From the NCBI GenBank assembly GCA_023433205.1, contig JAEZDS010000155.1:1-5196 (forward strand): a DNA stretch of 5,196 nt, written 5' to 3'. A model generated the notes under the pieces. It ran no database searches and was not told the DNA's origin. It saw only the letters and a program-made list of their open reading frames with translations. The DNA is from Bacteroidota bacterium. Its GTDB lineage: Bacteria; Bacteroidota; Bacteroidia; B-17B0; Aurantibacillaceae. Made by a program: the position numbers and the translations under genes. Shown in pieces: positions 1 through 5,196 of this stretch (within the stretch, counting starts at the first letter, position 1; each line of letters opens with the position of its first letter).

Positions 1-130
1 TCCACGCTGGCGCTGTCCGCGTGCCGCCGAAGCTTCAGGCGCCTGCGCTAGAGCTTCGGCGCCGGCGCACGGAGGCGCAAGCTTTAGCGTAGGCGCCGTG
101 TCTCCGTGTCCGCCACGGCGAAGCCGGGGG
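1..130. repeat. GC-rich cluster of overlapping inverted repeats
   Basis: The first 120 bases are about 72% G+C, far richer than the rest of the window, and contain no plausible gene. Several inverted repeats overlap. CGCCGAAGCT at 25-34 pairs perfectly with 52-61. The 19-nt arm at 38-56 pairs with 79-97 with two mismatches, both able to form G-U pairs in RNA. CACGGAG at 68-74 pairs with 102-108, CGCCGTG at 94-100 with 114-120, and CACGC at 3-7 with 19-23. Shorter perfect palindromes lie inside (CAGGCGCCTG at 36-45, GCGCCGGCGC at 59-68), and AAGCTT occurs at 30-35 and 79-84. Several of these stems exclude each other. It resembles an intergenic palindromic repeat (REP/BIME-like) element; the family is not recognised. 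It lies downstream of res and could stop or stabilise its transcript. Positions 131-251 show no gene or clear signal. Confidence 0.7.
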
Positions 131-251
131 TTAAAAATTATCTCCCCGCATCCTAAACACCGCGAAGTGCAAACTACTGACCTCGGGTTGGTAAAAAGCG
201 TTGTTCTAGTTGCAGGTGGGGAGAAATACGTACAGCAATAACACACTCAGT

Positions 252-2867
252 TTATATATCACGAATCTTCTCCAGAAAATCATCCAGCGTATGCGCCCCG
301 TCAACCGTACGCTTTTCATACACCAGAAAATACCGGTAGTTGTTGCCTGCCTTGCCAGCCCATAAACTTCCAAGATTGATTTTCTTCTCCGCTTCTAAGT
401 GATCGCCTTTTAATTCCAGGATGATGGTTTTGCCACTTTTCGTTTGTATAATAAAATCTGGATAATGGTTAATAAACCCGTTAATCCTGAATCCTCTGCG
501 CTCGATATTTCGTGTCCAGTACGATATGTTCGGCATATTGGCGATCCTGTTAATCACATCTTCCTCAAAATTATTCATTGCACCTTCTTTCTCGTACAAC
601 GATTTGGTGATGTCTTTCGCTGTAGCCCCTGGAGAAATTTGTGCGGGCAACCTGTAATACGGCTTTATATAAACTTTGTCAGTATCAAGATAATCTCTGA
701 ACTTTTTTTCCGCGTATGATTCTGAGAGGGCCCTTATCTTGGATGCAATTTTATCTTTGTATGTGTACTTCTGGTTGTAAAAATCAGTGAACTGAGCATC
801 CGTAAAATCAGCCAGCACCTTTTTTATATATTCTTTGATCTCACCGTCCGGGATCGGATCCATTTTACCGATCAATTCCATAATTATACTGGCCGTATTG
901 TCAATCCTACTGTCCTTGCGGGAAGGATCAAGTATGTATGCCAGTACACTCTCTTTGATTTCACCATCAATCCTAACAAATGTAGGTGTATGCTCTTTTT
1001 TGGTTTCGTCAAGGTCAACCTTGTACAACTCAGCTGTAATATTGTCAAATACTATGTTCGCGTCTGCCCTGCTTAGTGAAAATCCTTCCAGTAAATGCTC
1101 TTTTTCAACAAGAACTTCCGCTTCTTCCTGACCAAACAAATCGTTGGCAGGTATTTTGAGAAAAAACTGCGGCAGACTCATAGCCGCAGCGCTTTCACTA
1201 AAAACCTCTTTTATTCCGTATGTTTTCACAAGCTGCTGTATTTCGGTGGGTAGAACAATTCCATTTGTGCTGTCAATTTCCTCCACAGTGCGTTCAAAAG
1301 CTTCATTCTGCCGTATCGCTGTCTGTTCTATCTCCTCAATCGTACCTTCCACTGCCATTTCATCTCCAGGAACCTGAATGCGCGAACTATCAATATCTGT
1401 TGTGATATCTTCAGCTGAGGACTTTTCTTCCGGAAAGTTCAGCGCGGTCAAACCAGCTTCCTTCTTTCTGGCCTCCTCAATCATCGCCGGGTCCGCGATC
1501 TTATAGTCTTTTTCACTGAATCCAGCCTTATTTAAGCCTTTGACGATATTATCAAGCGTCTCAAGAAATTTTGAGGAAGCTGTAAGCACATAACTCAGGT
1601 TTAACAGAGGAAATTTGTGACGCATCACATAAGGCTGCCGCAATACTCTGCCAAGAATCTGCTCCACATCAACCGCTGAACTTTTGTCGGCAAGCGAGGC
1701 GAGAATATAAGCAAACGGACAATCCCAGCCTTCCTTCAAGGCGTTGATGGTGATAATGTACCGCACCTTGCAATCACGGCTCATCAGGTCAATGCCTTTA
1801 ATCTCATTAATATTCGCGGTCTTTATTTTAATTTCTTCCGCTGGAATTTTCAGTTCGATCAATTTCTCTTTTAGCTTCTGTACATTGGATTTTTCTTCTG
1901 CAGCGTTCAAAAAATCTTTCCCGTTTTTGGGCTGTGCCTGGAAAAGTACAATCGGCCGGATGTATTTACCCCCCTTCTTTTCCTCTTGTACTGCTTGTAA
2001 TTCCAGGCGCTTCTGCAGTTGCAGACTGGAATTGATCACCTCGGTCTTGTCTTGATGGTTGTACACTATTACCGGTAGTTTCACCATGTGCTCTCTCTTG
2101 AGCTCAAGCGCGTCGATAAAACTGATGATGTTGCTGTTTTTGCGTGGTGTGGCGGTAAGATCAAGAATAAAACAGGGATTTACCTGCTTCAGCATATCTA
2201 CACTCAAATCGCTTTCTGCATTATGACTCTCATCAACAACAACCAGCGGATTCAGGAATTTTATCACTTCCCCCAGTGTTATTTCAGACTGCCTTCCCAG
2301 CAAATTTTCAAACGACTGCAGGTTCCCGTTTTCCTGAAATACTTTCCGGTCTTCCTTGTTTTTAGCACGCAGGCTGTCAAAACTAAATACCAGAATACTA
2401 AGTTGTTCTTTAACCGTAGTGGCGTTAAAACCGCTGCCCTGAAGCAACGCGGCTTTATCAAATACCTCCACCTTATTGCCAAAATGCGAATTGATCTTTT
2501 GCCGGTAAGGATGAGAAGGGTCTTTTAAATTTCTGATGGTTTGGTCAAGTATGGTAATTGAAGGCACCAGCCACAGTACCACTTTTGGATGCTCTCGGTT
2601 AAAAGCGTCAAAAACCGTCTTGATGGCATTACAGGCTATAAAGGTTTTACCACCGGCGGTAGGCACCTTTATACAAACATGCGGTACTTTGCTGATGTTG
2701 TTTTTATAAGGTTCAATAGCCGTACCGGAAAATGGCGTTAAAGGCATACGCGGATGCGTTGTCCAGAAATCGTAAAATGCAGCCTTCACTTCCCGGCTTT
2801 GCTGGATGTGTTCCAGGAATAACGCCAGATCGTTAATTACCTGCTGCTGGTAGGGTTTTAATTCCAT
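252..2867 (-). CDS. res: Type III restriction-modification system, restriction (Res) subunit: helicase-nuclease
   Basis: This is a complete 871-residue Res subunit. With Mod it forms a type III restriction enzyme that uses ATP to communicate along DNA and cuts near unmethylated sites. Superfamily 2 helicase motifs occur in order: Walker A PTAGGKT at 69-75, DESH box at 212-215, TATP at 238-241, motif V around ALKEGWDCP at 376-384, and motif VI QILGRVLRQP at 403-412. A helical, acidic linker follows (about 455-540). Near the C-terminus PD at 803-804 and ELK at 818-820 form the PD-(D/E)xK nuclease site. The start MELKPYQQQV is typical of the family, preceded by an A-rich leader with no Shine-Dalgarno site. 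No frameshift or missing catalytic residue is seen. It is somewhat shorter than EcoP15I-type Res proteins. Mod lies about 1.8 kb upstream instead of adjacent. No convincing own promoter is seen, so it may depend on transcription from the membrane-protein genes upstream. Confidence 0.95.
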   Translation of the reverse strand: MELKPYQQQVINDLALFLEHIQQSREVKAAFYDFWTTHPRMPLTPFSGTAIEPYKNNISKVPHVCIKVPTAGGKTFIACNAIKTVFDAFNREHPKVVLWLVPSITILDQTIRNLKDPSHPYRQKINSHFGNKVEVFDKAALLQGSGFNATTVKEQLSILVFSFDSLRAKNKEDRKVFQENGNLQSFENLLGRQSEITLGEVIKFLNPLVVVDESHNAESDLSVDMLKQVNPCFILDLTATPRKNSNIISFIDALELKREHMVKLPVIVYNHQDKTEVINSSLQLQKRLELQAVQEEKKGGKYIRPIVLFQAQPKNGKDFLNAAEEKSNVQKLKEKLIELKIPAEEIKIKTANINEIKGIDLMSRDCKVRYIITINALKEGWDCPFAYILASLADKSSAVDVEQILGRVLRQPYVMRHKFPLLNLSYVLTASSKFLETLDNIVKGLNKAGFSEKDYKIADPAMIEEARKKEAGLTALNFPEEKSSAEDITTDIDSSRIQVPGDEMAVEGTIEEIEQTAIRQNEAFERTVEEIDSTNGIVLPTEIQQLVKTYGIKEVFSESAAAMSLPQFFLKIPANDLFGQEEAEVLVEKEHLLEGFSLSRADANIVFDNITAELYKVDLDETKKEHTPTFVRIDGEIKESVLAYILDPSRKDSRIDNTASIIMELIGKMDPIPDGEIKEYIKKVLADFTDAQFTDFYNQKYTYKDKIASKIRALSESYAEKKFRDYLDTDKVYIKPYYRLPAQISPGATAKDITKSLYEKEGAMNNFEEDVINRIANMPNISYWTRNIERRGFRINGFINHYPDFIIQTKSGKTIILELKGDHLEAEKKINLGSLWAGKAGNNYRYFLVYEKRTVDGAHTLDDFLEKIRDI

Positions 2868-3081
2868 TTACTTTTCAAATTACTTAATGCTATAACCCGA
2901 CCTGTACTTCTCATAGTTTTGTAATAAAGTCTCTTTTCAGGACTTGTGGTCGCTAATTTAAAGTAATTGAATAAATTAATCTGATTTTTCTCTTATCCTG
3001 ATAAGCGCATCTAGTTTTAAGAACCCGATGATGAATCCCACAGTAGTTGATTGCGGGAATAGTACTTCTGATTCAAACCCC

Positions 3082-3669
3082 TTAGCGATACTCCACTTCA
3101 GCCATTTCCCGCGATTCTTCATACACGGCAACGCGTCTGATTTGCGATTCGGGAGCAAGGGAAATACGCAAAAGTTTTTCGCGGATCTTATTCTTGCACA
3201 GCTGATAAAAACCCAGAATTGATATTACACAGACAGCCAGCATTAAAAAAGGTAACAAAAATATTAACCATCCACCGCTGTTGGTTAATAATGCAAAAAG
3301 GTGGTACCGCGCCATCAATCTGTCAATATTTTTTACTTCCTGAACAGGACATTTGCCAATTTCTTCCCATCTTCTAAAAACAGCCGCATTGAGCTCACTG
3401 TTTTTATGCACCTCTTTATTGATGAAATAGGCAATCCATAGATTAAGAAACGGCAGGTGCCTTATTCTGGCACTTATTGCGCCATCTATAAAGCTGAACA
3501 ATTCATCGTTGAACTCAGACCCCGCACTTTCTTTCGCTTTTCTTAACCTGTCCCTTAGAGCAAACATTTTATAGCGCAGATCAATCCTAATTGCAGGCAC
3601 AATTGCACCCTCGTAAACATAATGCCAGATGGTAACCACCAGCACCGCTACTATTAACAATTCGATCAT
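3082..3669 (-). CDS. Membrane protein of unknown function (195 aa)
   Basis: I do not recognise the family. The N-terminus is a hydrophobic segment (about residues 2-17, ELLIVAVLVVTIW) that could be an anchor or an uncleaved signal. A charged, probably helical, soluble stretch follows (about 28-70, rich in R, K, E and D). Next come a short aromatic/hydrophobic patch (72-84) and a strong transmembrane segment (about 132-157, WLIFLLPFLMLAVCVISILG). The last 38 residues are charged. Two membrane passes are the likeliest topology, with a central domain of about 110 residues between them. The ATG lies 19 bp after the stop of the preceding small membrane gene, behind an A-rich leader typical of Bacteroidetes, which supports co-transcription. 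Res follows after a 214-bp gap. No catalytic motif is visible. A membrane effector or accessory subunit of the restriction locus is possible but unproven. Confidence 0.75.
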   Translation of the reverse strand: MIELLIVAVLVVTIWHYVYEGAIVPAIRIDLRYKMFALRDRLRKAKESAGSEFNDELFSFIDGAISARIRHLPFLNLWIAYFINKEVHKNSELNAAVFRRWEEIGKCPVQEVKNIDRLMARYHLFALLTNSGGWLIFLLPFLMLAVCVISILGFYQLCKNKIREKLLRISLAPESQIRRVAVYEESREMAEVEYR

Positions 3670-3688
3670 TTTGTTGTTTTTTTAATAT

Positions 3689-4039
3689 TTATTTCAGTTT
3701 TGAGCTCGATAGAGGAACTGTTGTCTGTTTTTGCTGCATGCGCGACTTTTCCTCACTTATACGATCCATCTCCGATGCATGTACTCTTCTCATTCTTTTC
3801 GCAGAAAATACCCAGGCAATTGCTAAAAACGCACTGATGCACCATCCTAAAACATGGTAGTGCGTAAGCGCGTGTATAAATTTATCAATAACTGCCGGAA
3901 TGCTTTCACCTGGCACCCTTATAGCAAGTATGATGCCGATTAAAAGTACGCCGAGGACCGGCAGCTGACCTTTATTAATTGCCGCGATAAATACCGCTTT
4001 CAAAAAATCAAAGAACCCGGTTTTTTTACCTTTGCCCAT
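3689..4039 (-). CDS. Small two-helix membrane protein of unknown function (116 aa)
   Basis: The family is not recognised. A basic N-terminus (MGKGKK) and an amphipathic-looking stretch (8-22) lead into two predicted membrane helices at about 25-41 (QLPVLGVLLIGIILAIRV) and 62-80 (HVLGWCISAFLAIAWVFSA). Between them is a loop of about 20 residues. After the second helix comes a charged, basic tail (KRMRRVH, then E/K/R/Q-rich to residue 116). By the positive-inside rule both termini are probably cytoplasmic, a hairpin topology. The size and layout are compatible with a small pore, a holin-like protein or a membrane adaptor, but nothing in the sequence fixes the role. It is the first gene after the tandem promoters at 4054-4129 and is followed 19 bp later by the 195-residue membrane protein, so the two probably work as a pair. 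Confidence 0.75.
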   Translation of the reverse strand: MGKGKKTGFFDFLKAVFIAAINKGQLPVLGVLLIGIILAIRVPGESIPAVIDKFIHALTHYHVLGWCISAFLAIAWVFSAKRMRRVHASEMDRISEEKSRMQQKQTTVPLSSSKLK

Positions 4040-4053
4040 TTTGAGTGTATGAG

Positions 4054-4086
4054 CAAATGTATATTTTTCTGCTTGTCCTTCACAAA
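4054..4086 (-). promoter_or_regulatory. Bacteroidetes-type promoter, proximal to the membrane-protein genes
   Basis: On the minus strand TACATTTG (4061-4054) matches the Bacteroidetes -7 consensus TAnnTTTG. TTTGTG (4086-4081) lies upstream and fits the -33 TTTG/TTG element, with 21 bases between TTTG and the -7 box. Transcription would start near 4048-4050, leaving a very short leader before the ATG at 4039. The match is by eye. Confidence 0.55.
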
Positions 4087-4095
4087 AATATTGCG

Positions 4096-4129
4096 CAAAG
4101 TTACGCTTATAATCAGTTGTTTACACAAA
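4096..4129 (-). promoter_or_regulatory. Second, distal Bacteroidetes-type promoter
   Basis: On the minus strand TAACTTTG (4103-4096) matches TAnnTTTG. TTTGTG (4129-4124) sits 22 bases upstream as the -33 element, nearly the same layout as the proximal candidate. Transcription would start around 4090-4092, giving a leader of about 50 nt for the 116-residue membrane protein. Having two similarly built promoters in tandem raises confidence that the membrane cassette is transcribed separately from mod. Confidence 0.5.
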
Positions 4130-4172
4130 TTGCGAACCTCTGCTGGTTAAATCCTCAAAATCAGTGCCAGCC

Positions 4173-4188
4173 GGTAAATTCGTTTACC
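4173..4188. repeat. Small hairpin in the gap, GGTAAA-TTCG-TTTACC
   Basis: A perfect 6-bp inverted repeat with a four-base TTCG loop lies between the candidate terminator and the promoters. It has no T tract after it on the minus strand, so it is not a convincing terminator. It could be a regulatory stem or chance. The remainder of the 231-bp gap (4040-4270) holds the promoters, the terminator candidate and a DUF1016 linker remnant. Confidence 0.4.
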
Positions 4189-4194
4189 CCCACC

Positions 4195-4226
4195 AAAAAT
4201 CGGCTTTATCGGAAAATTTAAAAGCC
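4195..4226 (-). terminator. Possible rho-independent terminator after mod and the DUF1016 gene
   Basis: Read on the minus strand, GGCTTT (4226-4221, complement of aaagcc) and AAAGCC (4207-4202) form a 6-bp stem with a 13-nt loop. The stem is followed after GA by five T residues (4199-4195). It lies about 45 nt past the stop of the truncated DUF1016 gene and before the tandem promoters. The stem is short and the loop long, so this is only a moderate candidate. Confidence 0.4.
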
Positions 4227-4271
4227 TTATTGTGTCACCACTGGCTTCACAATTCGAGCTTGATTATCAAC
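4225..4271 (-). repeat. Second, degenerate copy of the DUF1016 linker segment
   Basis: Read on the minus strand this starts TTGATAATCA, as does the segment at 4381-4332, and continues with AATTGTG and GACACAAT in the same order. Relative to the first copy it lacks exactly 3 bases and carries several substitutions. In the matching frame it would encode LDNQARIVKPVVTQ followed by a stop, against LDNQDSQIVSSVRTQL in the gene. A codon-sized indel points to ancestral coding sequence. It begins within the last base of the current stop codon and is out of frame with the gene (offset 110 bp). Confidence 0.75.
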
Positions 4272-4294
4272 TACTTGGCTTTAGTTTTGATAAT
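4263..4294. repeat. Inverted repeat around the DUF1016 stop codon
   Basis: ATTATCAA at 4263-4270 pairs with TTGATAAT at 4287-4294. Allowing a two-base bulge, the stem extends to 11 bp (ATTATCAACTA against TAGTT-TT-GATAAT). The TAG stop of the truncated gene (4271-4273) lies within the stem. There is no T tract after it on the minus strand. Confidence 0.5.
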
Positions 4295-4681
4295 TATGTC
4301 CTGGCTAAGGTCGCAATTTTGTTTGACCCCCCCTAATTGTGTCCTCACTGAGGACACAATTTGAGAATCCTGATTATCAAGAGGTTCCCCGATAGTTGGT
4401 CTTTGGCCGACCAAAGCCAAACCGCTATAAGTTTCGTAGAATTGTTTCATCCGGTACAAGCCCCGGCGGTTGAAACCCTTTAACTCCGGCTCGTTTTTCT
4501 GAATAAATGCGGCAAGTTCATCAACAGTTTTTTCACCCCAGGCGGCACCTGCCAATTGCCTGTGAATATATGCCCCAACATTCCAGTACAGGTTTATCAG
4601 CTCAGTATTAACCGCCCTTATAGCTTTCGCACGCGACTGCCTGATAAATTCTGTTATTTCAGAAAACTGCTGCTGTAGCAT
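4271..4681 (-). CDS. Truncated DUF1016 N-terminal domain protein (YhcG-like), nuclease half missing
   Basis: Residues about 5-88 match the DUF1016 N-terminal domain: AVNTELINLYWNVGAYI at 23-39, WGEKTVDELAAFIQ at 48-61, ELKGFNRRGLYRMKQFYETY at 66-85. Full-length relatives (about 330-380 aa) continue through a variable linker into a C-terminal PD-(D/E)xK nuclease domain (PF06250). This gene stops at residue 136, in the linker (LDNQDSQIVSSVRTQL at 101-116, then an LSQDIIIKTKAK tail that may echo the start of the next conserved block). No nuclease-domain sequence follows before the next genes. The ATG lies three bases after the mod stop, which suggests translational coupling. Such proteins often accompany restriction-modification loci in Bacteroidetes. 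It is probably a decayed remnant, although the N-terminal domain could still fold and act alone. Confidence 0.8.
   Translation of the reverse strand: MLQQQFSEITEFIRQSRAKAIRAVNTELINLYWNVGAYIHRQLAGAAWGEKTVDELAAFIQKNEPELKGFNRRGLYRMKQFYETYSGLALVGQRPTIGEPLDNQDSQIVSSVRTQLGGVKQNCDLSQDIIIKTKAK
4327..4333. repeat. Homopolymer run of seven C (G7 on the coding strand)
   Basis: A run of seven G on the coding strand lies in the truncated DUF1016 gene, at residues 117-119, just after the linker palindrome. Runs like this can slip. By hand, neither adding nor removing one G opens a long downstream frame (stops follow after about 10-14 codons), so a working on/off switch is not supported. Confidence 0.6.
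4332..4381 (-). repeat. First copy of the DUF1016 linker repeat, in frame
   Basis: This segment encodes residues 101-116 (LDNQDSQIVSSVRTQL) of the DUF1016 protein. It shares TTGATAATCA, AATTGTG and GACACAAT blocks in order with 4271-4225. Its AATTGTG...CACAATT portion is also a perfect palindrome. Confidence 0.75.
4335..4361. repeat. Perfect 13-bp palindrome with a single-base centre
   Basis: AATTGTGTCCTCA at 4335-4347 and TGAGGACACAATT at 4349-4361 are exact reverse complements around one base (4348). The palindrome lies within the coding sequence for the DUF1016 linker (QIVSSVRTQL) and next to the G7 run. It could be a hairpin in mRNA, a protein-binding operator or a recombination-prone site. 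A 13-bp perfect match is unlikely by chance in so small a region. Confidence 0.8.
4395..4422. repeat. Imperfect hairpin in the DUF1016 linker region
   Basis: CTTTGG at 4401-4406 pairs with CCAAAG at 4411-4416 around the loop CCGA. With one bulged base on each side the stem extends through GTTGG (4395-4399) and CCA-A-AC (4417-4422) to about 11 bp. It encodes residues about 87-95 of the DUF1016 protein, where the conserved domain gives way to the variable linker. Confidence 0.5.
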
Positions 4682-4684
4682 GGC

Positions 4685-5196
4685 CTAAAACTTTGTAATA
4701 TCTCTCGGAATTTTTTTAAATATAATGTGGTGCCTGGTCATAAAAGCCTGATCGAGCAGGCAATTATCTGCGTAGATCACATACTGTTCTGCCTTGATTT
4801 TCATAGTAGCCAGAAAAGCATGGTTCAGGCTGGTGATGTTATCCTGCTCATAATAAAAATAATAGCCGGTGTCGTTGTTTTTGCCCAGAAAATAATCGTT
4901 GTCTTTTTTATCTACCTCCGCAAATGACACCCTCGTTTCGGTGTACCAGATATAATTTCTGAGTTTTTTTAGTCCCACCAGTTCATTCAAATTGCCATTA
5001 TCAAGAAAAAGCGGTGGCCCCAGCTCATAAAAATCAAAACTGCCGCCGGTACCTTCGGTTTCGCCGAAACCATTTATAACGCGTTTAACGCGTTCGGCGG
5101 TGACTGAGTTGGCGTAATCTTCCATCTCAACCAAAATAAATTTTCGGTTGCCGCCGTCTGCCTTGTTTAAATTTAAAACGGCGTGGGCTGTTGTGC
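4685..5196 (-). CDS. mod: Type III restriction-modification system methyltransferase (Mod), C-terminal part
   Basis: The last 169 codons of a site-specific DNA methyltransferase are visible; the gene continues past the right edge. The frame is open to the edge and begins TTAHAVLNLN, which in Mod proteins directly follows the FxGxG S-adenosylmethionine-binding motif (motif I, not in view). GGNRKFILVEMEDYAN, then ERVKRVI, follow as in beta-class type III Mod enzymes, where the DPPY motif precedes motif I. The remainder (GGSFDFYELGPPLF, then YIWYTETR) matches the usual C-terminal region of Bacteroidetes Mod proteins. Mod recognises the site, methylates adenine in it, and guides Res. The TAG stop lies three bases before the ATG of the truncated DUF1016 gene. 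An apparent TTG start at 5134 is only an internal codon, because the conserved frame extends upstream. Target recognition sequences are outside the window, so specificity cannot be read. Confidence 0.93.
   Translation of the reverse strand, partial: TTAHAVLNLNKADGGNRKFILVEMEDYANSVTAERVKRVINGFGETEGTGGSFDFYELGPPLFLDNGNLNELVGLKKLRNYIWYTETRVSFAEVDKKDNDYFLGKNNDTGYYFYYEQDNITSLNHAFLATMKIKAEQYVIYADNCLLDQAFMTRHHIIFKKIPRDITKF

Noticed and set aside
1..130. CRISPR array, tRNA or integron attC site
   Set aside because: There is no regular repeat-spacer spacing, no cloverleaf with CCA-type ends, and no R'/R'' core sites with the expected layout. The structure is a set of nested inverted repeats.
2279..2482. 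A 67-codon minus-strand frame inside res
   Set aside because: It is an alternative frame of the Res helicase region, whose own frame is intact and contains all expected motifs.
444..2528. Several plus-strand reading frames of 61-146 codons opposite res
   Set aside because: They are shadows of the strongly supported Res gene. Their translations are low-complexity or unstructured and match no family.
2992..3005. Terminator after the 195-aa membrane gene
   Set aside because: The 6-bp stem has only a two-base centre and is followed on the minus strand by an A-rich rather than a T-rich run.
2976..3158. A 60-codon minus-strand reading frame overlapping the end of the 195-aa membrane gene
   Set aside because: It overlaps that gene by 77 bp in another frame, has no recognisable domain, and no promoter or leader supports it. 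It might be a frameshifted tail of the upstream protein, but the upstream protein ends plausibly without it.
4327..4333. Phase-variable switch at the G7 run
   Set aside because: Gaining or losing one G leads to stops within about 14 codons, and the nuclease domain is not present downstream in any frame.
4727..4927. Plus-strand 66-codon frame opposite mod
   Set aside because: It lies opposite the conserved Mod C-terminal region and shows only hydrophobic shadow sequence.

Overview
The window reads almost entirely on the minus strand, so genes run from right to left. It looks like a defence locus from a member of the Bacteroidetes, plausibly Sphingobacteriaceae (Mucilaginibacter/Pedobacter-like). 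That placement is an inference. It rests on moderate-to-low GC, A-rich leaders without Shine-Dalgarno sites, TAnnTTTG-type promoter boxes, and the flavour of the recognised proteins.

Layout in transcription order. (1) 5196-4685: the C-terminal part of a type III restriction-modification methyltransferase (Mod); the rest lies beyond the right edge. (2) 4681-4271: starting 3 bp after the mod stop, a 136-residue DUF1016 N-terminal-domain (YhcG-like) protein that lacks the nuclease half of the family. It ends in a short stretch full of palindromes, and a second, out-of-frame copy of its linker lies just past its stop codon. (3) 4270-4040: a 231-bp gap with a possible terminator for the mod unit and two tandem Bacteroidetes-type promoters. 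(4) 4039-3689 and 3669-3082: two small membrane proteins of unknown family, 19 bp apart. (5) 3081-2868: a 214-bp gap without a convincing gene. (6) 2867-252: a complete type III restriction subunit (Res, 871 aa) with a full helicase motif set and a C-terminal PD-ExK nuclease site. (7) 251-1: a non-coding end whose outer 120 bp are about 72% GC and made of overlapping inverted repeats.

How the parts fit. Mod and Res together form a type III system: Mod recognises and methylates the site, and Res translocates on or scans along DNA and cuts it. What is unusual is that the two subunit genes are about 1.8 kb apart. The space holds a truncated DUF1016 gene and a two-gene membrane cassette that seems to have its own promoters and could also drive res. 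Whether the membrane pair takes part in defence (for example as a membrane-acting backup), or is a passenger in a defence hotspot, cannot be decided from the sequence. It is the best candidate here for something undescribed.
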